A stretch of DNA of 64,000 nt from NCBI GenBank assembly GCA_007258455.2, contig VDFB02196042.1, forward strand, positions 29,669 through 93,668, given 5' to 3'. The notes beneath the pieces were generated by a model. That model made no database searches. It was not told the DNA's origin and saw nothing but the letters and a program-made list of their open reading frames with translations. This DNA comes from Sequoia sempervirens (Eukaryota; Streptophyta; Pinopsida; Cupressales; Cupressaceae). Shown piece by piece: positions 41,001 through 47,680 of this stretch (position 1 is its first letter; each line of letters opens with the position of its first letter). A program made the translations under genes and the position numbers.

Positions 41001-44000
41001 ATATATGGACAAATCCTTGCACTATACAAGCCAAGAACATAGCTTTTTCCTTTGAACAAGCTGTCTTCACCTTAGATCGCTCATAGTTACTAGGGAGCTA
41101 CGTTATAGTAACATAAACCACATTCCCATCTCTGTACCTATAGTTTCTGGTGATTACATTTATGCATAGTTGAAAAACTCTCCGAGTAATCAGCTAGTTT
41201 TAAAAAACTCTCGAGTTTTTCCCACATTTACTCTCCAAAATTGCTTGCTGAATAAAGGAGAAAAACTCGCTGAGTTTTCGCCAAAAACTTGCTGAGTTTT
41301 CGCCAAAAACTCGACAAGTCCACAAAAAAAACTCACTTGTCCAAAAAAAAAGGTCTCCCGCAGCCACTAGAAAGGCATTTTCATTTCATTTGATTTTCTA
41401 GGTACTCTCCAAGTCCAAGTTTCCAAGTTTGCCTAGAAGTCCTCATCTATAATATTGTCTAGTTTTACCTCCCCTAAGTTTTCACTAGACATAGGAAGAG
41501 GAAGACATAAATTTGTAAAATATATTAATGTAATATTTACTTTCATTTTTACAAAAAACAATTTGCTATTTTCATTTTGTTTCAGACTATCAGTATCAGC
41601 GCATTCCACATGAGGATGCCATTTTGTACCCAATTTGCTTTCAAATCAATCAAATACAACTAGACTCAACTTGTTTCTTTTGTGTAATCATTTATTGACT
41701 CATTGGATGCATCTTATCATTGAATTTTGCAAAAAAAATGTGTTTTTAATGAAACTTAAGCAATTTTTTAAGTTGCTGAGTTCTTTGCCGAGATTTTGCT
41801 GAGTCATGTTTTTTGGGCTTGGCAAGTTTTTCAACTATGCATTTATGTATAATATAGCTGTATCCTTATTCATTTACATGTATACCCTCATTTGATTGGC
41901 ATCTCCGTCCTTGTATTCATACTTGTATCCCCATATCTTCAGGTTTTTAGTTCTAATTTGGTTGCTCAAATAGATGAAACTGTCCACAGAACAAAAATTG
42001 AACCTCAATTTCTTGCAGGAAATCCAAATATGCGAGAATATCTTAGAGTTCCTCTTGCAATTAGGGGGTCCTTTAGAAAACATAATTATTCTATATGGAC
42101 AAATCCTTGTACTAGATAAGCCAAGAACATAGTTTTTTCTTTGAACAAGCTGTCTCCACCTTACATCGCTCATTGTTACCAGGGAGCCCCATTATAGTAA
42201 CATAAACCACATTCCCATCTCTGTACCTATAGTTTCTGGTGACTACATATATATATAATATAGCTGTATCCTTATTCATTTGCATGTATACCCTCATTTG
42301 ATCAATATCTCTGTCCTTGTATTGGTTCCTGTATCCCCATATCTCCAGGTAACAATGGGATTGCTGGAGATTCTGCAGATCTAGCACAAACAAGCCCTTC
42401 GAATAATTTATATGCTGAACTCTAATCTTCTTCAGAAAATTAACTCTCAATGAAAGGCCTAGCTCAACCAAACTTTCTTGTTTACTGAAATTCTTCGGCT
42501 GCAAAATTTGTTTGCAAAGGACTAAAGCTTTGCAGGTTAAAGGACGCAAGGTAATTCAATTGAGGAATCCAAGTGATTCCTATATAACAGATAGTGAAAT
42601 AAGCGAAATGAAAAACACAATATAGGATAAATGGGTGCATATAGTGTCTTATAAATACCCATCAAATGCTGACATACGTCCCTATCTACTCCATTAATTA
42701 ATTAATCCAGAAGGGGGCCCAATAAGAGGGTTTACATCCACTCTAATAGCCACCATCTCTTCAAGGCTTCCCACAATGCACTTTGGGAATGAAGGGTGAA
42801 GGTTTCACAATGGATCCAATCAGAAGGCATGTTTTGTACCTCCCAGTTCTGATTATACCCCCAGGTTGGTTCTACTGATTAGAGGTTTGTAACTTTGTAT
42901 AATCAATCTGAGCAGAAGCCGTGTTGGAGTCCCGTTCTGATCAAGCTGTTTCTTCTGATTATGGAAAAGGGGCTGGAACCCTCTATTGTTCATTCTTGTC
43001 GCCTGTTGCTGGAAATTCCTGTGCTACTGTCATGTCTCATTCTCCTGAGAGAAGGGGCCAAGTGGGTTGAATGAGTGGCATCTGCTGTTCAGGCACTGTT
43101 GTCTGAGATTGACAATATCCTTGAGATCCAGTTTGCTTTCAGGAAGAACTTGTTTTTGTTTGGGAAGCAGGTTGTTTGATGCCTGCTTTTCTTGGTTCTT
43201 TTTCTGCTTTGGCTGAATTAGTTGTTTTGTTCTGCATTTATCTGACATCCAAAATCAATTTTTTATTTTTTATTTTTTTATGTGCCACTTTCTTGTGGAT
43301 TCCCCTTGAACCCTGTCTCCAACAGAGAACTTGACATCGGTATCTTTTCTCTCAGAATTGTGTGGCTTGCAATTTTTGACCCTGATTTTTCAGCACAGTG
43401 TAATTATAAATACCATATGAAGGTTTTATCTGCCATAAGTGTTCCTTTAGATATTTCTTTAGCTCATTTTATTTCACTTCAACCTTGTCAGAAAATGCTT
43501 ATAAAATGTGCCTAAAAATTAGAAGCCAATTTTATCATCATAAAGAAAACTAGCAAATTAAAGGAAGAAAAACTCTATATGCCATAACGGCCTGCTGATT
43601 GAGGTCTTAGAACCAAATGCAGAAAATTAACACAATGGGTAACAAAATAAGATGGGGAGTAGGAGTGTAACAATTTATCCAACACAGACAATGATGTCAC
43701 AATTTTGTATGAAGCTTTATATTTGTATGAATGGCAGCTGATAATTGGTAATCCTAACATTACATTTGTATGAATGCCAAAATTACTTAACAAATTTAAT
43801 TAGAGCAAGATGACTTGGGGAGCTATTACCAACCCTAACATCAATTCAATATTTTGAATGATACCACATTTATCAGATGATGTGACTCAATGTTTTGTGG
43901 AAAATTTGTATGTCTATGAATTATTGTGCATTGGCTAGGTGGAGCTATATTGGACATGTATTGAATCAGATGTACTAGAACGAGTAAAATACCATTTGTG

Positions 44001-44354
44001 AGAGTAACATGCTCTTAAAAATTTACTGAAAGTAACCATTGAATTTGTGGTTCAGCTTGTCATATATTTCAAGATATACCCAAAAGCTGATCTACTAATA
44101 TACTGCCCTCAAGTCGGTAAATAGGTTCAGTATGAAAGATGAGATTATGTATTGTGTGGATATGAACTGCCTCTGTTTGATGCTGGATTATTCTTTAGTT
44201 AAATCATTGTTTTGTAGATTCAGTTGCTCTATATTTTTCAAACTAGATTTTTCCTTATTACAATGACCATAGCTGATTCTTTTTTGATTACTACTGATGT
44301 CATGTGTAATTGGTGGTAATGTCTCAGGAGATGGTTTTCAGCGAAAGTCCTTGA
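10950..44354 (+). CDS. RING-H2 type E3 ubiquitin-protein ligase, At3g02290-like (four exons)
   Basis: Coding exons are 10950-11072, 23301-23727, 37285-37394 and probably 44328-44354, giving 228 residues, close to the length I recall for the Arabidopsis relative. By family, it transfers ubiquitin from an E2 to a substrate; the substrate is unknown. Residues 1-7 are MGALCCC: Gly2 could be myristoylated and the following cysteines palmitoylated, so membrane attachment is plausible. Residues around 75-105 hold PPRPLPYDVDPRY and DGLVSRREK, which I recall as hallmarks of this family. The RING-H2 finger is complete: C178, C181, C196, H198, H201, C204, C215, C218, with 14 residues between the first two pairs and 10 between the last two. 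Intron phases are 0, 1 and 0, all GT-AG. Introns are 12.2, 13.6 and 6.9 kb and packed with transposons. The last exon is the least certain, because the candidate occurs four times downstream. Confidence 0.9.
11843..12461 (-). repeat. 3' LTR of the intron 1 copia element
   Basis: 619 bp; on the + strand it reads TGTGAGTTTTATGATCAG to CTATCATCAACA. It differs from the partner by scattered substitutions, including TGTGAG for TGTTAG at the edge. It shares the segment CCTGGGAAAACCCTCC with the solo LTR at 27721. Confidence 0.95.
12801..13532 (-). pseudogene. copia RNase H domain
   Basis: It is in the same frame as the RT but beyond the stop at 13533. Motifs in order are YRQLIGSLMYLVNTRPDI, GYSDSDWA, SWCSRKQS, LSTAKAEYIA and IKYHYIRD. 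The usual STAEAEY reads STAKAEY: a glutamate widely conserved at this site has become lysine, which probably damages activity. Confidence 0.92.
13536..14713 (-). pseudogene. copia reverse transcriptase with linker, broken
   Basis: An acidic linker (14369-14713) precedes the RT. A single missing base near 14530 shifts the frame, after which the RT reads through EEYQSILKNDVWDIVPRPEG, KARFVTRGF, MDVKTAFLNG, LYGLKQAPRAWYERID and the catalytic YVDD. It stops at TAG 13533-13535, after MSTPMETNF. The catalytic residues themselves are intact. Confidence 0.93.
14714..15360 (-). pseudogene. copia integrase catalytic core, terminated early
   Basis: The acidic triad is visible: D in FIDDYSR, D in RSDNGGEY and E in VAERKNRS. 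The usual QQNGVAER reads QQNDVAER. The open frame ends at TAG (14714-14716), where CAG (Gln) would continue into KLIEISRDV, a C-to-T change. The 5' end is out of frame with the upstream protease part. Confidence 0.92.
15355..16830 (-). pseudogene. copia gag, protease and integrase N-terminus, broken
   Basis: Gag starts with MVNGLKIEDRLEGASNF at 16830 and meets TGA at 16771-16773 where tryptophan is expected (G to A), then runs open to 15355. It contains the gag helical region, a CCHC zinc knuckle (CFKCDKFGHYAKDC), the protease catalytic motif DSGA with HHI, and the integrase HHCC zinc module (WHRRLAHLH ... CRGCALGK). The frame is then lost by one missing base near 15365 (a run of A before TGT). 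Confidence 0.93.
16933..17550 (-). repeat. 5' LTR of the intron 1 copia element
   Basis: 618 bp, on the + strand TGTTAGTTTTATGATCAG to CTATCATCAACA. On the element's strand it precedes the primer-binding site without a gap. The element's promoter would be here, firing away from the host gene's direction. Confidence 0.95.
17556..22400. other. Intron 1 DNA with no recognised gene
   Basis: AT-rich intronic sequence. Minus-strand frames at 19663-20207 are long and very hydrophobic, but the underlying DNA is CAA/CAG-rich and repetitive, so I do not call a gene. At 18862 and 18931 a 33-bp stretch starting TGGAATCCTCTCTTGG is repeated. Variants of CTGTAGCAG recur between 19240 and 20600, suggesting an old unidentified repeat. 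Confidence 0.5.
19283..19361. repeat. Two-copy tandem repeat, about 37 bp
   Basis: GTGAACTACAATAGTTTCAA and GTGAACTACAACAGTTTCAA are each followed by TAACCTGTATCTCCTC. The copies differ by one base and are separated by a few bases. Confidence 0.85.
22417..22700 (+). pseudogene. LINE-type RNase H relic
   Basis: The + strand reads NFDGASTRNLGLLGVGGIIR, then DSDGNFIVGTSKKLKEG and NEAEA, followed by a stop, then LLLSLQTCHQFGLKNVKI. This is the RVT_3 RNase H fold (FDGASRGNPG...GGIIRDSDG, NEAEALALLLGL). Stops replace residues in at least two places. It runs into a microsatellite at 22698. It is a different copy from the relic at 5790-6260 and lies in the opposite orientation. Confidence 0.75.
22698..22860. 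repeat. Compound TG/TATG/GATA microsatellite
   Basis: Runs of TG, TATG, GATA and CATA follow one another, with inverted symmetry between TATGTATG and CATACATA halves. Spurious open frames here arise from the repeat. Confidence 0.95.
22904..23161. repeat. Direct duplication, about 115 bp, around an (AT)n run
   Basis: Copy 1 (22904-23020) and copy 2 (23047-23161) both begin TTTCTTAGGTTTAGCAGG and end in CTTTATATTC and TTTGAGTT. Between them is (AT)n then GTGTGG. Copy 2 ends 139 bp before exon 2, so the duplication lies just upstream of that splice acceptor. Confidence 0.85.
23301..23727 (+). CDS. Exon 2 of the RING-H2 gene (residues 42-183 and part of 184)
   Basis: It follows GCATCGTACAG and starts YSTAFGRVDRRG. 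It carries PDTYRPPPRPLPYDVDPRY, LQRDGLVSRREK and, after a variable acidic linker, EEEDICPTCLD, which supplies the first zinc-binding cysteine pair. The donor is GTATTG at 23728. The last base, G, combines with AA of exon 3 to make Glu184. Without splicing the frame would continue to a stop at 23793-23795. Confidence 0.95.
23818..23840. repeat. (CT)n microsatellite after exon 2
   Basis: About eleven CT repeats lie 90 bp into intron 2. Confidence 0.95.
23841..25599. other. Intron 2 DNA, no gene recognised
   Basis: AT-rich; no coding motif or repeat structure seen. Confidence 0.5.
25600..29010 (+). mobile_element. Ty3/gypsy pol relic, heavily decayed
   Basis: Fragments appear in the correct order on the + strand, in changing frames. 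Near 25770 there is a protease-like FIIDGGSEKNLIF. Near 26410 are LIQKGHIQPSASPCG, KDGRWQLCIDY and ALNKITIKN from RT. Near 27310 is the RT catalytic VVVYLDDNLIF, with YLGYIVNINGVLVN near 27418. Near 28425 are HPLQYLQTQSK-like sequence and KWSTYLQQFHLN-like RNase H end sequence. Near 28770 is EAHYNLVANHFRIEKRMG from the integrase zinc region, then CAIAKSTNK. The RT core between 26680 and 27290 is replaced by unrelated DNA. A solo LTR splits the element at 27721-28232. No LTRs of its own were found. Confidence 0.82.
27721..28232 (-). mobile_element. Solo LTR of a copia element related to the intron 1 element
   Basis: 512 bp, on the + strand TGTTAGGTTTAGATCAG to ACAAACATCAACA, bounded by the 5-bp duplication AGATT (27716-27720 and 28233-28237). 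It shares TGTTAG...GATCAG, CCTGGGAAAACCCTCC and GAGGGAGAAAAACCCAGCA with the 11843-17550 LTRs, and has the same orientation, antisense to the gene. No internal domain remains, so this is the product of LTR-LTR recombination, nested inside the gypsy relic. Confidence 0.93.
29011..31485. other. Intron 2 DNA, probably old repeat; no gene recognised
   Basis: A purine-rich AAAGAGGAAAAGAG run lies at about 29280-29355. Minus-strand frames at 29650-29883 and 30127-30429 look like decayed coding sequence, possibly transposon, but match nothing I can name. Confidence 0.4.
31491..31931 (-). mobile_element. TRIM element (terminal-repeat retrotransposon in miniature), 441 bp
   Basis: Two direct repeats, 31491-31649 (159 bp) and 31774-31931 (158 bp), both run TGTTGCACAGACGG to CTTGCAACA. 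The 5-bp duplication CATTT is at 31486-31490 and 31932-31936. Only 124 bp lie between the LTRs. On the minus strand the 5' LTR is followed after two bases by TGTTATCAGAGC (31760-31771), a one-base variant of the tRNA-Met primer site TGGTATCAGAGC. A G-rich tract (31651-31727, C-rich on +) sits against the 3' LTR as polypurine tract. It has no coding capacity and would depend on another element's enzymes. The LTRs are visibly diverged, so the insertion is not recent. Confidence 0.93.
31937..33299. other. Intron 2 DNA, no gene recognised
   Basis: AT-rich with no coding signal or clear repeat borders. Confidence 0.5.
33300..34410. repeat. Degenerate tandem array, about 60-75 bp units with AGGTGTGCACCT core
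   Basis: At least fifteen cores related to AGGTGTGCACCT or AGGTGCACACCT recur (for example 33403-33414 and 34398-34409, with others near 33463, 33558, 33607, 33698, 33810, 33857, 33921, 34010, 34128, 34187 and 34230). They are separated by T-rich and GAATTTGAAATT-like spacers. Core centres are TG, CA or, in three places, CG. Open frames through it are by-products of the repeat. Confidence 0.75.
34411..37284. other. End of intron 2, no gene recognised
   Basis: A moderately GC-richer island at 35860-36540 carries an 89-codon + frame (35896-36165) and overlapping minus frames that I cannot assign. A short direct repeat (GATGAGGAAATTGCTATTTTGATGA and variants) is at 35235-35365. The intron ends with TTTTGCAG at 37284. 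Confidence 0.45.
37285..37394 (+). CDS. Exon 3 of the RING-H2 gene (rest of residue 184 to 220)
   Basis: It supplies YTAENPKISTQ, CGHHFHLGC, IYEWMERSDN and CPVCGK, that is six of the eight zinc ligands of the RING-H2 finger. The acceptor TTTTGCAG precedes it and the donor GTATCT follows. Reading on without splicing would add VSLNLLIC and stop at 37419-37421, so intron retention would still give an intact finger. Confidence 0.95.
38240..39080 (-). pseudogene. copia reverse transcriptase relic
   Basis: The minus strand reads, with many stops and shifts, a TWMLNRPS-like FLNG region, then KKSELDHNVYVK, LILALYVDNLIITGYD. The catalytic YVDD has become YVDN. No LTRs were found. It is much older than the other copia elements here. 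Confidence 0.75.
39622..40688 (-). mobile_element. Solo LTR, 1,067 bp, TGTAATGTCCC-type
   Basis: On the + strand it runs TGAAATAGCCC to GGGACATTACA, that is TGTAATGTCCC...GGGCTATTTCA on the element strand. The 5-bp duplication TATTG flanks it exactly (39617-39621 and 40689-40693). There is no primer site or coding sequence inside. LTR length and ends suggest a Ty3/gypsy family, but with no internal region this is a guess. It lies antisense to the host gene. Confidence 0.88.
40852..42352. repeat. Tandem duplication of a 0.4-kb unit (A and B), A interrupted by an insertion
   Basis: Unit A is 40852-41162 plus 41842-41944; unit B is 41945-42352. Both contain GGGGGTCCTTTAGAAAACAT, CCAAGAACATAG, AACATAAACCACATTCCCAT and CCTTATTCATTT, at roughly 85-90% similarity by eye. 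A minus-strand frame of 145 codons (42112-42549) crosses B, with a leucine-rich stretch that resembles nothing I can name safely. Confidence 0.88.
41163..41841. mobile_element. Non-autonomous DNA transposon-like insertion, 679 bp, with 17-bp inverted ends
   Basis: The ends TGCATAGTTGAAAAACT and AGTTTTTCAACTATGCA are perfect inverted repeats. Unit B has no insertion at the matching position (GACTACATATATATATAATATAG), so this is a filled site beside its empty paralogue. Target duplication is either TTTA (41159-41162 and 41842-41845) or an imperfect 8 bp (TTTATGCA and TTTATGTA), the latter favouring hAT. Inside, AAAACTCGCTGAGTTTT-type short palindromes recur near both ends. No transposase domain is visible. 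Confidence 0.82.
44328..44354 (+). CDS. Candidate terminal exon, copy 1 (residues 221-228, EMVFSESP and stop)
   Basis: It follows AATGTCTCAG and joins exon 3 in frame as CPVCGK-EMVFSESP-TGA. Arabidopsis relatives end just after the last RING cysteines with a tail of the type (V/E)MxFxExP, so length, spacing and residues fit. The exon is only 27 coding bases, so identification rests on this tail and the acceptor. Confidence 0.72.
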   Translation, partial: EMVFSESP

Positions 44355-44743
44355 ATCATTTACATTCTTTAGATGACCGATCAATGACTCATACATAATG
44401 TGCAGAAATCTAATGATTTGTAGCAGATGATAAATTGTAAAGCTTCCTTGGTTCAAGTATATCTTGGAAGCAATATATACCTACATTATTCTGATGGTTA
44501 GCTCATCAGTTCGCTGCGGGACTAGTTCTGTATGGGATACTAATATGTCCATATTACCTCATAGAGAGGGGTGTCTTTATGCATTATGTAAATATGATGA
44601 CTAAATTGGGGTAGCATTCAGTTGTCTTATATTTAATGTTTCCTTGTTGCTCCTTGCAATCTTTATAAGAAAGCTTTCTTGGGTATGCCTTAAGTCGCTT
44701 TGATTGAAATATTCATCATATGTAATTGGTGGTGATGTCTCAG

Positions 44744-44768
44744 GATGGTTTTCAGCAAAAGTCCCTGA
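44744..44768 (+). pseudogene. Candidate terminal exon, copy 2 (frame lost by a 2-bp deletion)
   Basis: The same acceptor (GATGTCTCAG) is followed by GATGGTTTT, where the other copies have GAGATGGTTTT. Two bases are missing, so joining to exon 3 would read DGFQQKSLNHLHYLDD before a stop, replacing the conserved tail. Confidence 0.7.
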
Positions 44769-46557
44769 ATCATTTACATTATCTAGATGACTGATCAGTG
44801 GCTTATACATAATATGCAGAAATCTAATGATTTGTAGCAGATGATAGATTGTAAAGCTTCCTTGAGTCAAGTATATCTTGGAAGCAATCTAAATACCTAC
44901 ATTATTCTGATGTTTAGCTCGCCTGTTTACTGCGGGACTTGTTCTGTATGAGATACTAATTTGTCCATCTATCTGATAGAAATGGCCATCTTCATGCATT
45001 ATGTAAATATGATGGCTAAATTGGGGCAGCATCCAGTTGTCTTATATTTAATGTTTCTTTATCGTTCCTTCCAATCTTTATCAGAAAGCTTCATTGGGTA
45101 TGCCTTAAAGTTGTTTTGGTTGAAATATACTGCAGTTTTTCCTGGCATTTTACACCTCTCGCAAAATTTAATTTATGGGTGCCTTTACTGTACTATGGAT
45201 ACAACTATATGGAGTAGAAAATTGACAACAAGGGGTTCCCCCATTTGAATTAGTACCATCTGATTGAGTGGAAGGCTAGTGGCCATCAGAGCATAGGTTA
45301 ATAACATTTGACGTCAGGTTCTGGAAATAAAAGATACGGTATGAGACATACAACTTTTGACCTAGCAACATGTGAATAATTTCATTATATGCTTAGTTCT
45401 GTGATCATCTTCTGAAGGTTCTCCATAATCTAAATCATAGAGTTTGCGGCTATCATCATCTGGAGAGATTTTCTGATCTGTTATAGCATTATTAATACAA
45501 GCATTTTGCATTGTAAGAGCAACAACATTTTGCTTCACTGTGTACTGTGTAGTATACATTGTACAAATAAAATTATTAGTTTTTGGCAGTAATTCATTTT
45601 GAAAGTAAATCTTAGGGCTTGTAATATGCATTTTGGTGTTCAGACACATTTAGCTAAGTCATCTTTTTGCCACCCAAATTGTTCATTTTGTTAGGGGCTT
45701 TCTTAGTAGATCTCAGCAATATTGATGAACAAAAATTAATTTCCTGGAGAGAAACTATGTCAAATAGGTTATTGGATTTTCAATATGGTATCAGAGCAGT
45801 GATAATGACAGATGGATATCTGGGAGTTGGAACTGTCATTTTGTTAAGCGGGGTGTTTAGTGCAGGTTGAAGAAATAGTTATGTGGCCTGGAAATGGAGT
45901 GTTATGTTGTTTGTAGAGAGTAGTAATTATGGAGTTCTGGTTAAGTTATACGGTAAAATAATCCAGTGATATTTTTTCCATTTATCAATTTTTGGGCTGG
46001 TGAGATTTTAATATTTTTTAGAATTGGGACTATGGGATAATGTGAACCTGAGTGTTTTCTGCATTCATAGCTGTCATTTATGAGTGGAATAAAAAAAACA
46101 AAAGGAATTTTGTCTCCCAAGGAATCTACAACTGAAATCTCTTAATGTTTTTTGTATCGGTACTGAGTTGTATGCCTTTAGAAGAGGTCGAATATTTTGT
46201 CTTTTAATGATGTCCATACTGAGTGTGAAATGTGTATGTTTGGAACATCTCTTGTTCTGCCTGAGGCCCCGAAATGATTTGGCGAAAAATGTTACCTGGG
46301 ATTAAGTTTTTCTGCCATATTTGAAGGAGTGTACAACCTGCGCATGAAATAATTTGATGAAATCTGGAGGAAAGAGTTTTTTTTTTCGTTATTGTCCGAA
46401 TGTGTAAGGAAAAGCATGATTTGAGTTTCAAGCAGCAAAAACTGTACAGAGAAAAGGGCACAATAAATGGCTATTGTATGAAGTATATTTTTATTTGTTT
46501 ACCGTGAAAAATAAATTATTGCAAGTAGTGTGAAAGTATTTAGGAAATTGATTGCAT

Positions 46558-46577
46558 NNNNNNNNNNNNNNNNNNNN
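46558..46577. other. Assembly gap (20 N)
   Basis: Twenty unknown bases lie between the end of the left block and the interior of a copia element. A uniform 20-N gap usually marks a scaffold join of unknown size. Confidence 0.99.
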
Positions 46578-46806
46578 GATCAGAAAGAATCTAGGTGTGA
46601 TTCTTCAGAAGACTATGATATTCTGTCTGCATAGCCTGTCCCCATTCTGGAATTCCTTTAGCCTTTGAATATGTAGGAGGCTCGTAGATGCTGTGGATGT
46701 TGGCCATAAGAGCGAAGTTCACTGTGTGTTGCTGCTTGCTCTTGCTACGAGTTGATCGACCCTCAATGAGTTCATCATCATGAAGATTGTCGATTGTCTT
46801 GGTCCA

Positions 46807-47677
46807 TCACTTAGGCCGACGAGTAGAAGTACCAACATCTGGAATAGGAGTAACAACATCGCCTGGGAGTTCTAGAACAAAGTCATCTGGATGTGAATCC
46901 TGAGGAAAGTCAGGTGGTGCGAGATCATGATCAGTAGACTCCTCATCTTCAGAGTTAGAATGCTTTGAAGCCCTCCCATCATGGGAACCAAGAGGAAGAC
47001 GAACACCCTCATCAGGAACCTTCATAGGCTGATCCGCAGGACTGGTAGTAGGGACAAATGGACCAGTAGTCTCATCAATCACAACATCACGGCTGAATAT
47101 GAGCCGATCTATCTCCACATCAACCAACCTGTAAGCTTTTTGATTGTCGCTGTAGCCAGTAAACATAAGTGTCTGGCTCTTGGAGTCCAGCAGTGCAGCA
47201 AGCGTGGAATCCATACATAGGCCGATGCGGCGAACTTTGAGATGATAAGCCCACCTTAGGCTTACATCTGACCCGGGCTTCTGCGGTCATCTTCGCCAAC
47301 GGCTTTGTGTAGGTAACCCGATTAGTGAAGTAGAATTCATAGGCTGCTTCAACCCGGTATTTCTTAGGTACATTTTTGTACTCCAGCATAGAACGAGCCA
47401 TTTCGGTAATGGTGCGATTCCTACGTTCGACGACACCATTCTGCTGAGGGGTGTAGGGTGTGGTAAGTTGGCGCTTAATGCCGTGTGTAGCACAAAAAGA
47501 AGAGAAGTCAGCTGAACAAAACTCCCCCCCATTATCTGACCTTAGAGTAACAATGTGAGAACTTGATTCTTTCTCAACTAAGGCTTTAAACTGTTGAAAT
47601 GTGCTGAACACATCTGACTTTTGTTTCAGAAAATACACCCACATTTTGTGACTGAAATCATCAACAAAACAGCAAAA
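46807..47677 (-). pseudogene. Integrase core and linker of the second copia element, broken
   Basis: After the stop at 47678 the same frame continues through FVDDFSHK, LRSDNGGEF and QQNGVVERRNRT, so all three acidic catalytic residues are present. A frameshift between about 47215 and 47260 moves the reading to DSKSQTLMFTGYSDNQKAY, LIFSRDVVIDE and an acidic linker ending at TAA-type stop near 46807, with RT-proximal sequence beyond. Confidence 0.9.
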
Positions 47678-47680
47678 TTA

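Larger units (their letters stand above)
37395..44327 (+). other. Intron 3 of the RING-H2 gene (if the first terminal exon is used), 6.9 kb
   Basis: Donor GTATCT, acceptor GTCTCAG with a TACTGAT branch-point-like sequence about 30 bases before it. It holds a copia relic, a solo LTR, the A/B duplication and an inverted-repeat insertion. The stretch 37400-38240 shows nothing else. Confidence 0.6.
44301..45132 (+). repeat. Tandem pair of 416-bp units containing the terminal exon (left block)
   Basis: Unit 1 starts CATGTGTAATTGGTGG (44301); unit 2 starts CATATGTAATTGGTGG (44717). Both hold the splice acceptor, the short exon, TTGTAGCAGATGATA, CTTCCTTG...TCAAGTATATCTTGG and CTTATATTTAATGTTTC. Similarity is around 90% by eye. 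Confidence 0.93.
42847..46557. repeat. Left copy of a 3,711-bp block
   Basis: It starts at TTCTGATTATACCCCC and is nearly identical to 51015-54725, with scattered substitutions and small indels (7-bp differences near 45540 and 51950, a 2-bp one near 44745). It ends directly at the N gap. See the finding on a likely false duplication. Confidence 0.97.

Noticed and set aside
42112..42549. Minus-strand 145-codon frame with a leucine-rich stretch, considered as a resistance-gene LRR fragment
   Set aside because: No NB-ARC motif, no regular LRR spacing I could count, and the other copy of the repeat is not open. Left as part of the A/B duplication.
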